NCBI GenBank assembly: GCA_015501605.1
Contig: JADNRZ010000009.1
Span: forward strand, 1,922,001 to 1,986,000
Direction of reading: 5' to 3'
DNA from: Panaeolus papilionaceus
Taxonomy: Eukaryota > Basidiomycota > Agaricomycetes > Agaricales
DNA: 64,000 nt
The notes beneath the pieces were generated by a model, which worked only from the letters and a program-made list of their open reading frames with translations, had not been told where the DNA came from and did not search any database. The position numbers and the translations under genes are program-made. Of this stretch, positions 12,918 through 25,400 are shown piece after piece. Within the stretch, counting starts at the first letter, position 1. Each line of letters begins with the position of its first letter.

Positions 12918-14728
12918 TTAGCTACAGAGACAAGAACGGCCACACTGAGGACACTTTATTGTTGCTTGCTGCTTGGGATTAAGGAAGTCTTCACGGTTCT
13001 CATTAGGGCTATCGTTCCAGGAAATGAGATACTTGACAATGGTGAGATTGCTGAACTCTTGACTCCATCCACCCCACTCGCAGATTCTGCGAAGTTGCCA
13101 ACGACGCCCTGATGCCAGATACTGACACCCTCCACGGCGGAAAGAATGTGTCCCATAAGGACCCGGCTCAACTCCAATATCCATCAGATTGTGTCGAAAC
13201 ATGGACAGAAACTGCTCTGATGTCTAGAATGGGCATAAATCACAAATTAATATTTGTTGCATATCAATTGACTCAAGCGTACCATTGGTTTATTTGATGA
13301 TGTCGGACGGTCTCCAGATACCATGCGACGAAAAAGATAACCTTCAGTTATCTTGCTCACCTTAATCCAGTGAGCTATTGCACGCACAGGGCAGATATGG
13401 CTTTCGTATTCATCAAAACGATGAAGAATAAATGGTTTGATATCTGCGATGTGATATTGTTAGAGAAATCAGTGTCTGATAGGCGCTGGTGCTATACAAC
13501 TAAAAGTAGCTTGCTACTCACCGCCATATTGGTGTGTCTTACGGTACCACAAGGTAAGCGTCACCTTATCTCTATCGACGGCAATTTGATCCACTTTGAT
13601 TTTGAGCACCTCGTCGATCCGGAGTAAACAAAAGAATGCAAGCAGATATATAGCGTGGAGTGCACCACGGGCTTTGGGACCTCCCCAGTGATGGATGTCT
13701 TGTTGTTGCTTGCGAGTACCAGGTTGATACGGCTGCAATTCCAAGTTATTGGGACTAAAATTGTGGTCATAAAGCCTTTCAAGTAAATCCTATACTAATT
13801 ACTCAGTGTATGAACAATAACCAGGAGCCACCTGAGATAGTCATTAGCTTACTGTATTGATAGCGCGGGCACTTGTTGATATGTCACCCTTTGCAACCTT
13901 TATCGACATCTTAGATAACCCATAGTATGTGCCCAATAAAATGTCTACTACTATACCTTGCGGCGATGAAGGCTGAGCATGTATCGAGAGACTAACTCTG
14001 AAACTGATGGGTTCCCAGATGTGAAGACCATGCCGTTCGGTGCATGTTGCTCACTCCATGCCTGTTTGCTGAGACCAAAAACTCGTCCAAATGTGTAGGT
14101 CATCGCGGCTCGCATTTTTTGGGCATGCGAGTAGCTGCTGCGCACGATATCTGGCCCCAATGGTCGATTGTGAATGTCAACAGTGTCGCATCTAAAACCA
14201 GAAGTTCAAGTTAGTCTACGCAAATAAACAAAGATCATGGTATGACTTGTCAAACCTACTCTGATAGGATCCACATGCAGATGAGAGTAGGTGCAGTTGG
14301 CATTGGTAGTTCACAGAAGAATTCGTCCGCCAACTGGATGAGGTTGTTTTGTATGAGATACTTGGAACATTGTTCCATTAGGCTTATTGAATGTCATTAA
14401 AAGTGCAACAATGCAATGGATACAAGTACGAGAGGACGAACATGCGATACTCTTCAGCTGTTTTATCACAGACACCCTTGGCAATGTCATGAATTTTTGG
14501 AAGTTGCGCTTTCAGACTTGAAGCTGCATGGGCAGAATGGGTTGTATCTTGATGCTTGTCGTCATCATCCTGGGGCTCAAAGTCTGCAGCGACAAGGTCA
14601 GGGATAATAGACTGTTCGTCTTCAATGTCCATATGAACATCGTCCGGCTGGAGTTGCTGATCCAAAACTTTTGCAAGAGGACCAAAGGTTGCAGATGGAT
14701 GAAGGCTAGGAGGATTGGAGGTATCCAT
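12918..14728 (-). CDS. Tyrosine recombinase (DNA breaking-rejoining enzyme), Crypton-like
   Basis: Seven exons on the minus strand (14442-14728, 14260-14382, 13957-14191, 13853-13897, 13522-13789, 13283-13443, 12918-13223) give 474 residues. The first 90 residues are acidic and variable. A helical core-binding domain follows, with AQKMRAAMTYTFGR and GNPSVSELVSRYMLSL. The catalytic domain has the first Arg in FFCLLRIDEVLK (about R287), a beta-hairpin Lys in YRKTHQYGG, the box THSFRRGG (H399, R402), EWGGW (Trp at the usual His/Trp place) and TIVKYL with the nucleophile Tyr near 438. The protein ends in a Cys cluster, CPQCGRSCLC, that could bind zinc. The tetrad is complete and the frame unbroken, so the enzyme may be active. 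The donor of the first intron (GTTCGT) is weak; a nearby GTACTT is an alternative. Confidence 0.85.
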
Positions 14729-16101
14729 GAGGTGGAAGGTTCTGTCTCATGAAAAAAGTAGCTGAGCCGTATATAAGATTCACAATCTTAAACTGAAACA
14801 CGGAGCGCATCTATTCCTGAGCAAAGTGATATATCGATCGCAATAAATAGCATGAGTGGTTTTCCGTTATTAAATTAACACTGGCATTAGTAGATGGGTG
14901 ATGAAGCTTTGAAGCGAATAATGAATTGAAATAATGAATCTATTTACTAAAATCAAGTTAAATACAGCACTGGTGATGTGTCCTAACATGACAGGCTACC
15001 CATGAAGAACTTCCTTCATCCCTCAAAACTACCCTTCTTTTGCAAGTGTACCCAGGACATACACATAGCAGCAAGCGAGCGCCGCATGCTGGGACCCTTC
15101 AACGTTAAGCTTAATCTGAACTGGAGTGTTCTCAATAGCAGAGAGAGAAATGCAGATAAGGTGAACAAAAGCGTGAATGGAGAGTACGGCATGTGTTAGC
15201 ATTGACCCATAGATATGACAGCAGAGATGACAGGAGGTTCTGTGGGTCCAGAGAGTAGCAAGCTTGGTAACTGCGCCTAGATGAACACAGACATGGCAGT
15301 GATCTGAGAGAAGACAATATGGAATATGACGCACCATGATATGCCAGTCTAGCTCTAGCCGTCTGTTTCTAGGTATGGATTCATCCAGGTGGACAGGCCA
15401 CTCAGGCTGATAACAGTGATACCGCCTCCATGCCTCCATGCTCCGCGCTCTGTGTTGTTGTCATGATGGACGTCGTCAGAGAGGCAGGAGGTATATGTTA
15501 CAGGGTATGGAAGAAGGAGATGGTTCCCAATCAAGTAGCTCCTATGCCTCAGTTCTTGCAGGTAGACAGGAGAGTCTTAGTGAGTAAATGGGCAAAGGGG
15601 GAGCAGAATGAATGAACATGACAGACAACGCTTGAGCGGTGATGCAGGTGTGTCGTGTGTGTGTTGCAGTTTAAGCCACCGCCATCAACTGTACAATTGA
15701 TGGCATAACCTTTGTTGGCTCAGGGTCAGATTGATTTCGACAATTATATCTCAACAATGTAACTTTGTGTACGCACTTTTGGATTTGCTGGACTGCTCTT
15801 TGTGCACCAGTTACTGTTAGCACTTAGAATAAACTCTATGTACTAGGCATGAATATATACTAATTGAGAAAACCTCTCTATATATATTCTGACTATGTGT
15901 TGGTTTTATAGCTATTTATTGTTATCGAGTGCATTTGAGCTCTCAGGCCGCTGTCCGCTTATGGTTTTTGGTTCGGCATTTTCCGGGCATTTTCCACACC
16001 TATGCGGATTGACTCTACAACTTGCTTACAACCACTCCTGTCGTTCATTTGGAATCCAATCCGATTTTTGGTGTAGATTCGACACGAAATAAACATATAA
16101 A
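14729..16101. other. Divergent upstream region between recombinase and nuclease genes
   Basis: These 1.37 kb separate two head-to-head genes and should hold both promoters. The region is AT-rich at both edges. A 136-codon ATG-started minus-strand frame lies at 15029-15439; it is rich in Cys, His and Leu, resembles nothing I know and has no obvious splice partners, so it is mentioned rather than called. I see no clear terminal repeat or target-site duplication. Confidence 0.5.
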
Positions 16102-17864
16102 ATGGGGGTCAGTAATCTTTGGAAGGTAAGTAATTGGTATGCTTTATATCTGATTTAATTTTAATATTCTAGTATTTAATTCATCTCAATTTCAGACAGT
16201 CAAACCGGCAGGTGAAACACTGCCCCTGACCGAAATCGCTCTTCGTCTTCCTCTTCATGGAGAAAGAAATGCTCCCTGTATCGGAATTGATATGAGGTGC
16301 GCTCCCATTGCTCCCTATCAATGACTAATCGGCTAAAACATATAAAACCCTGTTCTAGTCCTCTCATGGATGAATGCATTGCAGCCACAATGCCGCAGGG
16401 TGTCAATGGTCGGCTGCCTGGAGGCCCGCTTTACATCTTCTTCCACAAGTTAGTTGCATTCTTAGGGGTACGTGCTACCTTTGTATTCGTCTTTGATGGG
16501 CCAGAGCGACCAAGTATCAAACGGGGACACAAGGTTCACCACCAGAACTGGTGGACCGGCATTGCTGAGGAGCTCATCATTGCCTTCGGCTTTCAAGTGC
16601 ATCATGTAAGTCATCATTTTTCTTAATGATCTTGCACGTTAATCAATATTACCTTATTTTACCAGGCACCTGGTGAGGCTGAGGCGGAGCTTGCCATGCT
16701 TAACTGTCATACTGTTATCGATGCAGTAATGACAACCGATAGTGATGTTCTCGTATTTGGTGCAAACCATATCATATGGCCGTAAATCATCTTTTTTGTT
16801 TTATATTAATAAATCACCAATAACTATTTTATATTTGAAGCATTTCTGGTATGGTGAGAAAAGTGAGAGGGTGTAGTCGGGATGAATTTGAGATCTACAC
16901 CAGCGAAAGGGTACAGCAGCTGGCTTACCTCTCACGCGCTGGCCTCATTCTCTTCGCCCTCTTGAGCGGAGGTGACTATGATGACGGTATCAGGCAGTGC
17001 GGGCCGAAGGTTGCGCTCGGCCTAGCCTGCTCTGGTTATGGAGACCAGCTTTATGCTGCGTTAGGTCTTGAAGAAAGAGAGTTTGAGCGATTTATTTGCA
17101 CACAGTGGCGCGAGTCAATTTGTGATGAGCTTCGCACCAATGCAAATGGCCACCTTCCCTCAAAGCAACCACACCTCGCAGCATCCCTCGAGGAGTCATT
17201 GGCCTTTCCTGACCGTGGTCTCCTTCAACTTTACGTCTCACCTGTTGTTTCGGCAACCATGCCAAGCTCAACTTCACATTGGGATCTTATTCGTGAACCT
17301 TCTCTTGTTCGGATCCGAAATTTCTGTCAACAGCAACTTCGATGGACTGAGGAGCACGTCATTCAACAGAAATTTAATTCTGTGGTATTTCCTGCAGTTG
17401 TTTCCCGAATGCTTTACATAGTATGTGGCAGTCTTCATACTAGAGCTCTGCTTACACATGTTACTATGTGTTCTGATTGACAACAGCCTTTGAAGGTGTA
17501 CAAGAGTTCGGAGAAAAAATTGATGGGCCCAACACTTCAAGTAACAATTGCATCGGTAAAACGCAAACCACGACAGGGTCATCATCTTGCACACAGGCAC
17601 CAAAATACTCAACTCCAAGTGGAAACATCGCCTCTTTTTCGTGTAATGAATTACCACACCTTCGCTTCCAATATCATAACCATCTCAGTTCCTCATGATG
17701 TTCTTCCAGCCGAGCTACAATGTCATCATAGACACCGCTCACCCAGCCCGTACATTTCTTTGAGGTCTCCGGAAATTATTGACCTCACTGTAGACGAGTC
17801 CAATGATGGTCCCTCCGAGTCCGAGACGTCTTCTAACCTCATAGATTTGACAACTACTACCTAG
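16102..17864 (+). CDS. XPG/FEN1-like structure-specific nuclease (PIN-like fold)
   Basis: Six exons (16102-16125, 16196-16296, 16359-16605, 16666-16781, 16841-17420, 17487-17864) give 481 residues. The protein begins MGVSNLWKTVKPAGE, typical of the XPG N-terminal block. Metal-binding acidic residues are all visible: Asp40 in IGIDMS, Asp88 in FVFDGPERP, Glu128/Glu130 in PGEAEAELA, Asp149/Asp151 in TTDSD, and Asp208/Asp210/Asp211 in LSGGDYDDG. Such enzymes cut flaps, bubbles or Holliday junctions; the closest group by eye is the GEN1-like or PIN-domain-like set that is expanded in mushroom genomes. The last exon is unrelated to the catalytic core and carries two motifs, EIIDLTVDES and NLIDLTTTT, that look like SUMO-interacting motifs. 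It is transcribed away from the recombinase gene. Confidence 0.85.
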
Positions 17865-18237
17865 GCATAGCCATGCACGCTCTTGTACTCTTTTGAGCAC
17901 TGTATTATTATTATTAATTTATTAACTTCATTGGTTTTACTTCTGAATGTTGTGTATACAATTTCAGAGTGAGTACTAGATTCAAGTTTAAATTTCAAGC
18001 ATGATCAACTGCACGATGATGATGATCGGCTCCAAGTTCTTGAACACTCGTTGCTCAGGGATGGTTATTCCACGACCCAGTGGATGAATATACATATGAT
18101 GTTCCAAGCAATAACAAGCTAATTCGGTAGCTTAGATGGACGGTACAGCAAATTTCTATCCTAGTTTTCGTCCAGACCGTCCTTTTACAGCATCAACCGT
18201 CTCTTGACCAAGCTATAAACAGGTTGAGAACGTAGAA

Positions 18238-18830
18238 TTAGTCATTTAAACTGTAGAAATGGCAGCGCAGCAGAGCTTCCTCAATAGCTACAGATTGGGG
18301 ACCTTTTCCCAGACGCAGTTCGGAGTTCTTGTAATGTTCTCTTGCCACCTGCATACATGATTCCGAGTCTGATACCACATTTAAATTGATATCTGACCTG
18401 CTTGAATCATCTCCAACAGTCACAAGTGCATTTGCCCTCAGTATTAATTAAAGGCCCTGAATACAACAAGTTGTTATCGAGCCAGTGCTAAGTGGCGAGC
18501 TTGTCAACTCTCAAGTAATCCCATTAAACTCGCACACCGGCATTTTCAGTTCGTTCAGGGGTGACCTCATCGTATGGCATATTTTGAATGATCTGACATC
18601 ATCCTGGTTGTCAAATGAGTATCAATGCAAGGAATAGGGCGAGGCCTCAGGAGAGCGAGCGCCCACTGGCAGGATGGCTGAATTTACTCTGAATGTTGAC
18701 ATGAGGTACACCAGGTAAGCAATGAGGCGTGCGGCATGCCTCAGCCCTAAAGCAATGTACACCGAGCTATTGGGTCTTACTAGGGTGGGCAGCCTGACCT
18801 GCAGCCTTGCGTTTGAGAGGGACACATAAA
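18238..18830 (-). pseudogene. Possible eroded coding remnant
   Basis: On the minus strand three stretches look coding but do not join into one clean model: 18622-18825 (open frame ending in PEASPYSLH), about 18510-18610 (in-frame NELKMPVCEFNGIT before a stop) and 18238-18440 (REHYKNSELRLGKGPQS, ending FYSLND). Frames and splice sites between them are inconsistent. No family is recognised. It lies just beyond the nuclease gene and may mark the right edge of the block or an older insertion. Confidence 0.25.
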
Positions 18831-21284
18831 TATAATAGTATTATGTTCCTTTCTTACGCAGTTGCCTTTCGGTTTGGTATAAATGCTACAAGTTGCATAG
18901 ATTTGAGATACAACTTCCAGCTGCATCATACCCTCTTCTCCCGCTTCTCCCTCTCCTCTATTCCCTCTCCTCTATTCAGTATCAAGTGTGCAACTTTCAC
19001 CATTGCTTTTTAGCCTGACTTAGCGACCATGTTGTACGTAAATACTACACCAGTGCCTACTGCTGCCTCGTACTTGAGACGAGAACCACAAACCACAAAC
19101 CACTCACGACTCATGAGTGAGATATTGGCGAGCGCGACTCTCTTGTTGGTGCTGCACCGTCGCCCCCACCCTTTTGCTCACTTTGGTTTTGGTTCTCTTG
19201 GTTCTTGGAGAGCATTCAGCTCGGATTTAGTCGAGATCGGTTCCCATCATCAATTGCGCTCCCGCTAGGCGTGCTTGGTGCGGTCGCATGCCGTTGGACC
19301 AAAGAGGGTCACGATGTGACACTCCGGTGCAGAACGTGGAAAGCGTAGTGCGAAACCTGCTTCGAATGGAAAGACCTTTTCCTTTATAGGCGCTCGTGAG
19401 TAACTATTAACGCATCAGGCCAACGAACCCGACTCTGTATGAACTCGGAGTACGACAGAGCTTTTGCAGTCCGTTTTTCTTTTCGATGAACCCGATACTG
19501 TGGGGCAGTGAGTACTATTCGTCGATAGGCGATAATACAGTAACCGTGTCAAAATACATGTGTGTGACTGACACCTCCTTGACACTTCAACACCGTCTAA
19601 TCACCCTCGGGAGTTTCCTTTCCTTGTGACTCCGCTTGGCCCTGAAGGGGATCTGGGCTTGATCTAGTGGGATGCGAGCCACAAGTCCTGTGCTTTGTAT
19701 GGTTGCATGTCATTAGATTTGTGGCTATACAACGCTCTGCTAGTAAGCACAGCGCTCAATTGTTTCTAAGCGTACACCATCATGATGGATAGCTATCAAC
19801 ACCTGGCTCATACACTTGTTCGAGAGATCACTCCGTTTTTTTCGAGGGTTTTCAATGTTTCCCAGATCCATGGAGGTGATATGTACCACCTATACCCCCA
19901 TCAAGCACTGCGGGTCCTGCTGCTCTCTGTAAATGTCTATCTAGTATCTCACTCTATAATTCGATGTTTACTATCATCATTCACCAGATATCAGCAGTTC
20001 CGTTGAAACACACGCGCATGCACAAAGATAACAGAAGGGCAATTACCAGTTTCTGTGATCCTGAGAGCGTCGGAATTAAATTCTCGTGGTTATTTATTGA
20101 CACACCTGACGTGATGGAGATTGCAAGGCTTGTACCCGAAGCATCGGGGAATCGCAATAAGACAGTCAATGTAGTGGAGCATAAATATCGATAACAGAGT
20201 GGATGTCTATGGAATTGAATAGACATGACTGCGCAGTCAGAAGAGTGCCACCAATACAAAACCTATGCCAGGGAAGGGGAGGTTTCGAATGTTAGAGCTG
20301 CGAGTGTGAGAAGATGTACCTCAGGCAAGAATGTTGTGGTCCCTCAAGGCGCCTGCCAGTGGGCAAACCGTATAGGCTAAAGAGGCTGGTGTACCAAAGT
20401 CATTCTATATGACAAAGTTTAAGAAGTCCTTGAAAATCGCAGAGTGGAAGCGATTAAAGGTGGTGGTAAAATGGACGTTGCGATGATGTAGGCAATTATG
20501 CAACCAATACGATACGAGAGCCATAATTTTCTTTGTAATGAGAGATAAAAATAAACAATGCCGTTTGTATGTAGGCCATCATTGCGCGAAGATTGGTTTG
20601 CATTTAAGTCAAGTGCGTGTCGACATGAAAGGTTGTAGCCAATGTACAAAAGGAGACTGCGATGGGGGGATGTAGAAGGTTTGCGGGCAAGCGCTAATTA
20701 TGGTAAGGCACAGTAAGGGCGCTACCAGGGCTCAGCGCTCGGACTGAACAAGACTGAAGGACAATACAATTCATCTTATGCATATATCACACACTTTGAT
20801 TGTAAAGACTAACGCATGCTTGTTCCGAAAGCTCCTGATGACTTCCGTTGATTGACCACTTACTGTCACAGCCGATCTTCTTAAATTATCTTGCGGTCGC
20901 CTGAACGTTGATTTGTACGAGACGGACTGATGGCGACAAGAAAATTTTCATGTTCCTTCATCTAAACAGCATGTCTAGGCCCAAGTCGTTGTATTATTAC
21001 TGGTAGTTCCTTCACAAAAACTATAATGATACCAAACCAAAAACTACTTTTCTCCGAGTCCCCCTGAAGATTCCCTGATCACGTGTTTCTCCGTCAATTC
21101 GGGAGGAGAACGAATTGAAATTCCGTGAAGCAACCGTAAAGCCAACCGACGGATTGCAATCCAACAACATCCTTGCACCATCCTATGTACACGTTCTAAT
21201 ATCATCAAGGGGAAAGGTTATTAACATTCTAGCGTCATTCCTGCATGTCTGTCTGGTGAGCTCAATCTCACAATATTAGCGGCG
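18831..21284. other. Gene-poor stretch
   Basis: No gene is supported over about 2.4 kb. A short imperfect duplication of a CTCTCCTCTATTCC-like unit sits near 18950-18975. Open frames are all under 95 codons and without splice support. Confidence 0.55.
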
Positions 21285-21659
21285 AATGAGCTGCAATTGT
21301 CTTCTACATTTCCATCAGTTCCATCTGGGAACTTGGATGAGCAGTTGGTGTCTTTTTTTATCCACCAGTGGCAATCTGGCATGGACGACTAATTTGAGTT
21401 TCATCAAGAAGCTAGGAAAGTTTTCACCCCGGAAACGTACTCCTCAAGCCAACAGTGGCTTTTCTCCCTTGTCAAGTTCCAGAAGCGTCCAACTGTGCTG
21501 ATGCCTGTCATTCAGGCTCTTCGCGCAGACAAGCATCGAGTCGCACATGAAGTCGAACAACAGCTTATAATTGTCTCTTTTGTGTGCCCTGCAATTAATG
21601 ACAAAATCATTCAGTTAAGAAGAAACAACGGAAGAAGCTGTTGGTTGACAAATGGATGA
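21285..21659 (+). pseudogene. Decayed coding fragment with one in-frame stop
   Basis: One frame runs from about 21285 to the TGA at 21657-21659, broken only by a TAA at 21390-21392. The translated parts read like a real protein: LDEQLVSFFIHQWQSGMDD before the stop, then VFTPETYSSSQQWLFSLVKF, PTVLMPVIQALRADKHR and VAHEVEQQL. There is no start codon context or upstream exon that I can join. I do not recognise the family; a transposon-derived protein is possible given the location. The single stop could be a pseudogene mutation or, less likely, fall in an intron I missed. Confidence 0.4.
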
Positions 21660-22428
21660 TATTGCTCCGTGCCCGAGACATCTCCGACCAGAGCCTTCAT
21701 TGGAGCTCAGCTAATCACTAACTCGATGTAAGTATGTTTCCATGCTGTACCCCTCACGCACGGGCCTGGTCATATGCTCGTGGTCACTGAACCTTATCCG
21801 TTCACAGTCCACATTACTCCAAATTCTCCGCTTGAGGACTTTTGAGACGACAAGTGCCAATGAGTGGGACGAACAATCGAATGCCTCCCTTGCAGTGCAT
21901 CACGGATCGTTTTATTCAGGCCCACTCTAAGACCAATGTGTCGGGTACTGAGCAACCTACAAGTCATTTGCGGACCTCATGCGTTCCTCTTTGGCGGTCG
22001 CGATGATAGGAAGCGCTATTTTTAGAGGCCATGTCATACGAAAGGTGGAGATCCTAGCTGACAGGAGGTGGGAGAACACTGGCTATTCAAGCTGACACTC
22101 TGGGATGCTTGCACACGGGGGGAGGTCTTTTCCCGCAATCCAGCCCATTCCATCCTAGAACAGCACAATTGAGTTTCCCAGGATCTCTTGAGACCAACTG
22201 CTGCATTTTCTCTGAACTAATACAGCCTCCTGTCACAAAGCGAGATCTATAATCGCATTGCTATTGGGTGGACTTCTCCAGATGATGCCGAGGTATATCT
22301 GACATTCCTGATCTGTCGGACTGGTATATGTACGTTGCTTTCCCTAGAGGAAGCCCCTTTCTGATCTCCAGTCACCCTCTTACCACCTAAGGCCCCTCTC
22401 CGAATTCCACGCAGTCTAGCCATCCTTT
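21660..22428. other. Upstream region of the first Zn2Cys6 gene
   Basis: No separate gene is supported. Short open frames between 21742 and 21930 may continue the eroded sequence to the left. Confidence 0.5.
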
Positions 22429-25400
22429 ATGGCTCCCGCTGAGATGGACTTTCATAGTGACGACCACTCACCCCAACGACCTCTAAAGCGAGCTCGAAAG
22501 TCAAACGCAGCGTCCAAGCCCGAAGACATCCAATTCAATAACTCTGCGCCTCTTGACCACATTTTCATTGCGGATGGGATAGTTTCCAAGAAACCAGGCG
22601 GCAAAAAGGTTAGTAAAGTTCGGCTTTCAACCTTACCCTGCATCGCTTGTGCTTCACATATCTTACTCTCTTTACCCGTAATTCTTGCCCGAAAGGCGCC
22701 TCTATCTTGCTGCGAGTGTCGACGGTAAGCTTATTATGCTATGACTTGACTGTTCCGCAAGATTAAACGGCTGCAATCCCTGTTCGTTATGCTACCAGAC
22801 TCAAGTTGAAGGTGTGTTTACCGCTTTTCCTTGCATGTAAATGACGCTACAACAAAATTATAGTGCGACCGCAACTTCCCTTGTGCATCCTGCAAGGTTC
22901 GAGGCTCTTTAACCTTTGTTGCCCTCGCCGCTGACTGTATTGCCCACACACAGAAACGTGGCTGCGCTGAAATCTGTCCCGATGGTGAGCTCTATATGGC
23001 ACTCTCGTTGCTTAATTGACATCGTCATGAACGTCACTGATTCACTATGACGCTCTCCGCAGGTGTGCTTGTATCTGGAAAAGGGACACGATTTATCCTC
23101 GCCAATACTGAGCAGCTGCACAGCAAGATACAGGAGATGAGCGAGCGGATTCGCAGCCTGGAGGATGCCCTGCAGTCCATTCACAAGGAACATGCCCACG
23201 ATCCTGAGCAGGCTCATCCGTTGATGCAGCCAGAATTGCTGACAATTAAGAGTACAATGGGCCTCTACAATGGCACGCAAGCTTCACATCCAGGCGAGGA
23301 TCGCAGTCCGCACAGCCAGGCAAAGGCAAGTCCTGATAGCGGAGCTCATCACATGGATCAGGGCGAACGAGGTTCCAGCGAGGACACTGTCATGGACGTG
23401 GAGCATGTGGATTCCTATTCTGCTCCGGTAAGTTTATGATCTATTGTTGGTCGAGCTTTAGCAGTCGGTTCTGAGCGCACAGACCTTACAGATCGTCAAA
23501 GGAGATTCGCCAGAGAGCCACTTTGCGTCGGAGGTCGCTCGACTGAGTCACAGTTTCCCGTTGGCCGACCCTGCTTCCACAGGAGTCAATCTTCCTCTGC
23601 GGGAATTCATCCGAAGTAACATGCCATCTCGAGAAGAAGCAGATTACCTTTGGGAACAAGCCCGCCAGAATGCTCTGTGGCAATACAATCCCCATCCAAC
23701 GTCAACGTTTTATCCAAACCTAGCCTATCACTGTTATACATCCCCGACTTTGTCTCTCTCCCCACGTCACCTAGGGTTATTCTTCATGATTATGGCCGTT
23801 GGATGCTTGGTCGACTTGCGGCGTTCTCCAGAGCACCCAGACGCGGAGAAATATCACCAGCTTGCACGTGCTTGCTTGTGCGAAATCCCTGTCATGGAAG
23901 ATACTAATGTGGAGACTGTGACAGCACTTTTCTATGAGATTTGGTACCTTTTGGTCTTTTCTGATAAGAAAAAAGCTTCTGCGTACGCTTGGGGTCTCAT
24001 GGGTCTGACAGCGAAACTCGCTCAAAGCGTGCGTTCTTTTTTATCCTTTTAACTCTGCGCCAGCTAAATGACCCTTTTTCTTTTGTAATTTAGATTGGAC
24101 TTCGTATGTCTTCTCACCGATTCTTACCCAGCTCCGGATGTCTGACCGAGCGACTGACCATTTCACAGACCGTAATGGGAAATCCAAGGTTATTCCTGAG
24201 GATGTTGAGAAACGACGTGCTCTATTTTGGGAGCTCCTATACTTGGACGCACGCTTGGTGAGTGGATGCGCCATTGCTTCGTTTTTGAATGCCCTCTGAG
24301 CATTTATGATAGTCATTATCGGCAGGCAGGCCACCATCTCTCAGCGTGAACTACATGGACGTCCAAAGACCTTCCTACGTCCCAGATGAAGGCTGTCATC
24401 CATTAGAAAGTCAGCACCATTGTGAGCCAAAGCGGTCCTTGAGATCTAGAACTATTTTAATTTTTCATGGGCCATAAAGACCAGGAATGGAAACATACTT
24501 GCTATGTTAAATGCCTAGCTCCTGTACTTGATGCCATATCACGACCCTCTATCGACTATGAGACAGTGCTCGACCTTGACAAAGGGATCCGCGACCTGCC
24601 AATTCCTCCTACACTAAGAAGTACAGAAAGGACAACCAAAGCGCTCGCTCTCCAGCGGGCATCTGTCTCGACATCATTAGAAGCAGGTAAGAAGGTGTCT
24701 TTTTATTGGCTATCAATTGAACTAACGATATATACATCAAGTTCTTCTGCAACTTCACCGTCAGTTCTTCACAAAAGCATTGAGTGGACCTGAGGAGCCT
24801 TTCAATAGGCGGCACAAGTATGCCCCGTCTGTGGTGGCGGTATTCCTCAGCGCCTCGCGCATGATTGCTACTGTTCAGGAATTATACACTCACGAAGGGC
24901 CGCTTGCCGCCAGAATTCTGGGTTATCTCTCTAACGCTTTTTCCGCCGCAGTGAGTAATTTCCTCCTCACAGTCTTCTTTAAACATCCTTCCCTCCTCCC
25001 ACGACGGAAATGGAGGATAAAATGACAACGTACCTGTGCGAAGTCTTTGTACCTTGGGTTCTAATTATACCGTGGACCTTACTAACTACTGTGGCACACA
25101 GGTCGCCCTATGTTTATTGGTCTCTCGAGCACCGTTTACGTGTCTCTCTCCTGCTGCGCTTCAAGAATTAGAGCGGGCCAGGCAACTGTTCAAGGCTGCC
25201 AGAGAGACATCTCCTCGTGCTGATCAAGCCTTCGTGAGTCATCTACAGTCGCGTATTCTCTGTGATGTCAATGCTTACGCATTGTGGACAATTTTCTCAG
25301 CCTGTGCTTGAAGCGATGATTGACAAGACCAATGATATTTATAACCGATGGTCTAATGGACAAGAGATACCAACGATCGTGCTAAGGCACATTACCGATG

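Larger units (their letters stand above)
10261..17864. mobile_element. Candidate SAP / tyrosine recombinase / XPG-nuclease element
   Basis: Three intact genes with nucleic-acid functions sit together: a SAP-domain protein (+, 10600-12741), a tyrosine recombinase (-, 12918-14728) and an XPG/FEN1-like nuclease (+, 16102-17864). The first two are tail to tail with about 180 bases between stops; the last two are head to head over about 1.4 kb. All splice sites and reading frames are open, in contrast to the eroded sequence just to the right. Tyrosine recombinases of this fungal type are the core gene of Crypton-like elements, which lack terminal inverted repeats, consistent with my failure to find clear ends. 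The limits given are those of the genes; the true ends are unknown. Alternatives are a chance neighbourhood of three expanded families, or a domesticated locus. Confidence 0.5.

Noticed and set aside
15029..15439. 136-codon Cys/His-rich minus-strand frame between recombinase and nuclease
   Set aside because: No recognisable domain and no exon partners; kept only as a note because it sits in the shared promoter.
18136..18200. Inverted GGACGGT/ACCGTCC pair and repeated TACAGCA near the right side of the recombinase block
   Set aside because: Too short to be a terminal repeat, and no matching sequence was seen on the left side.
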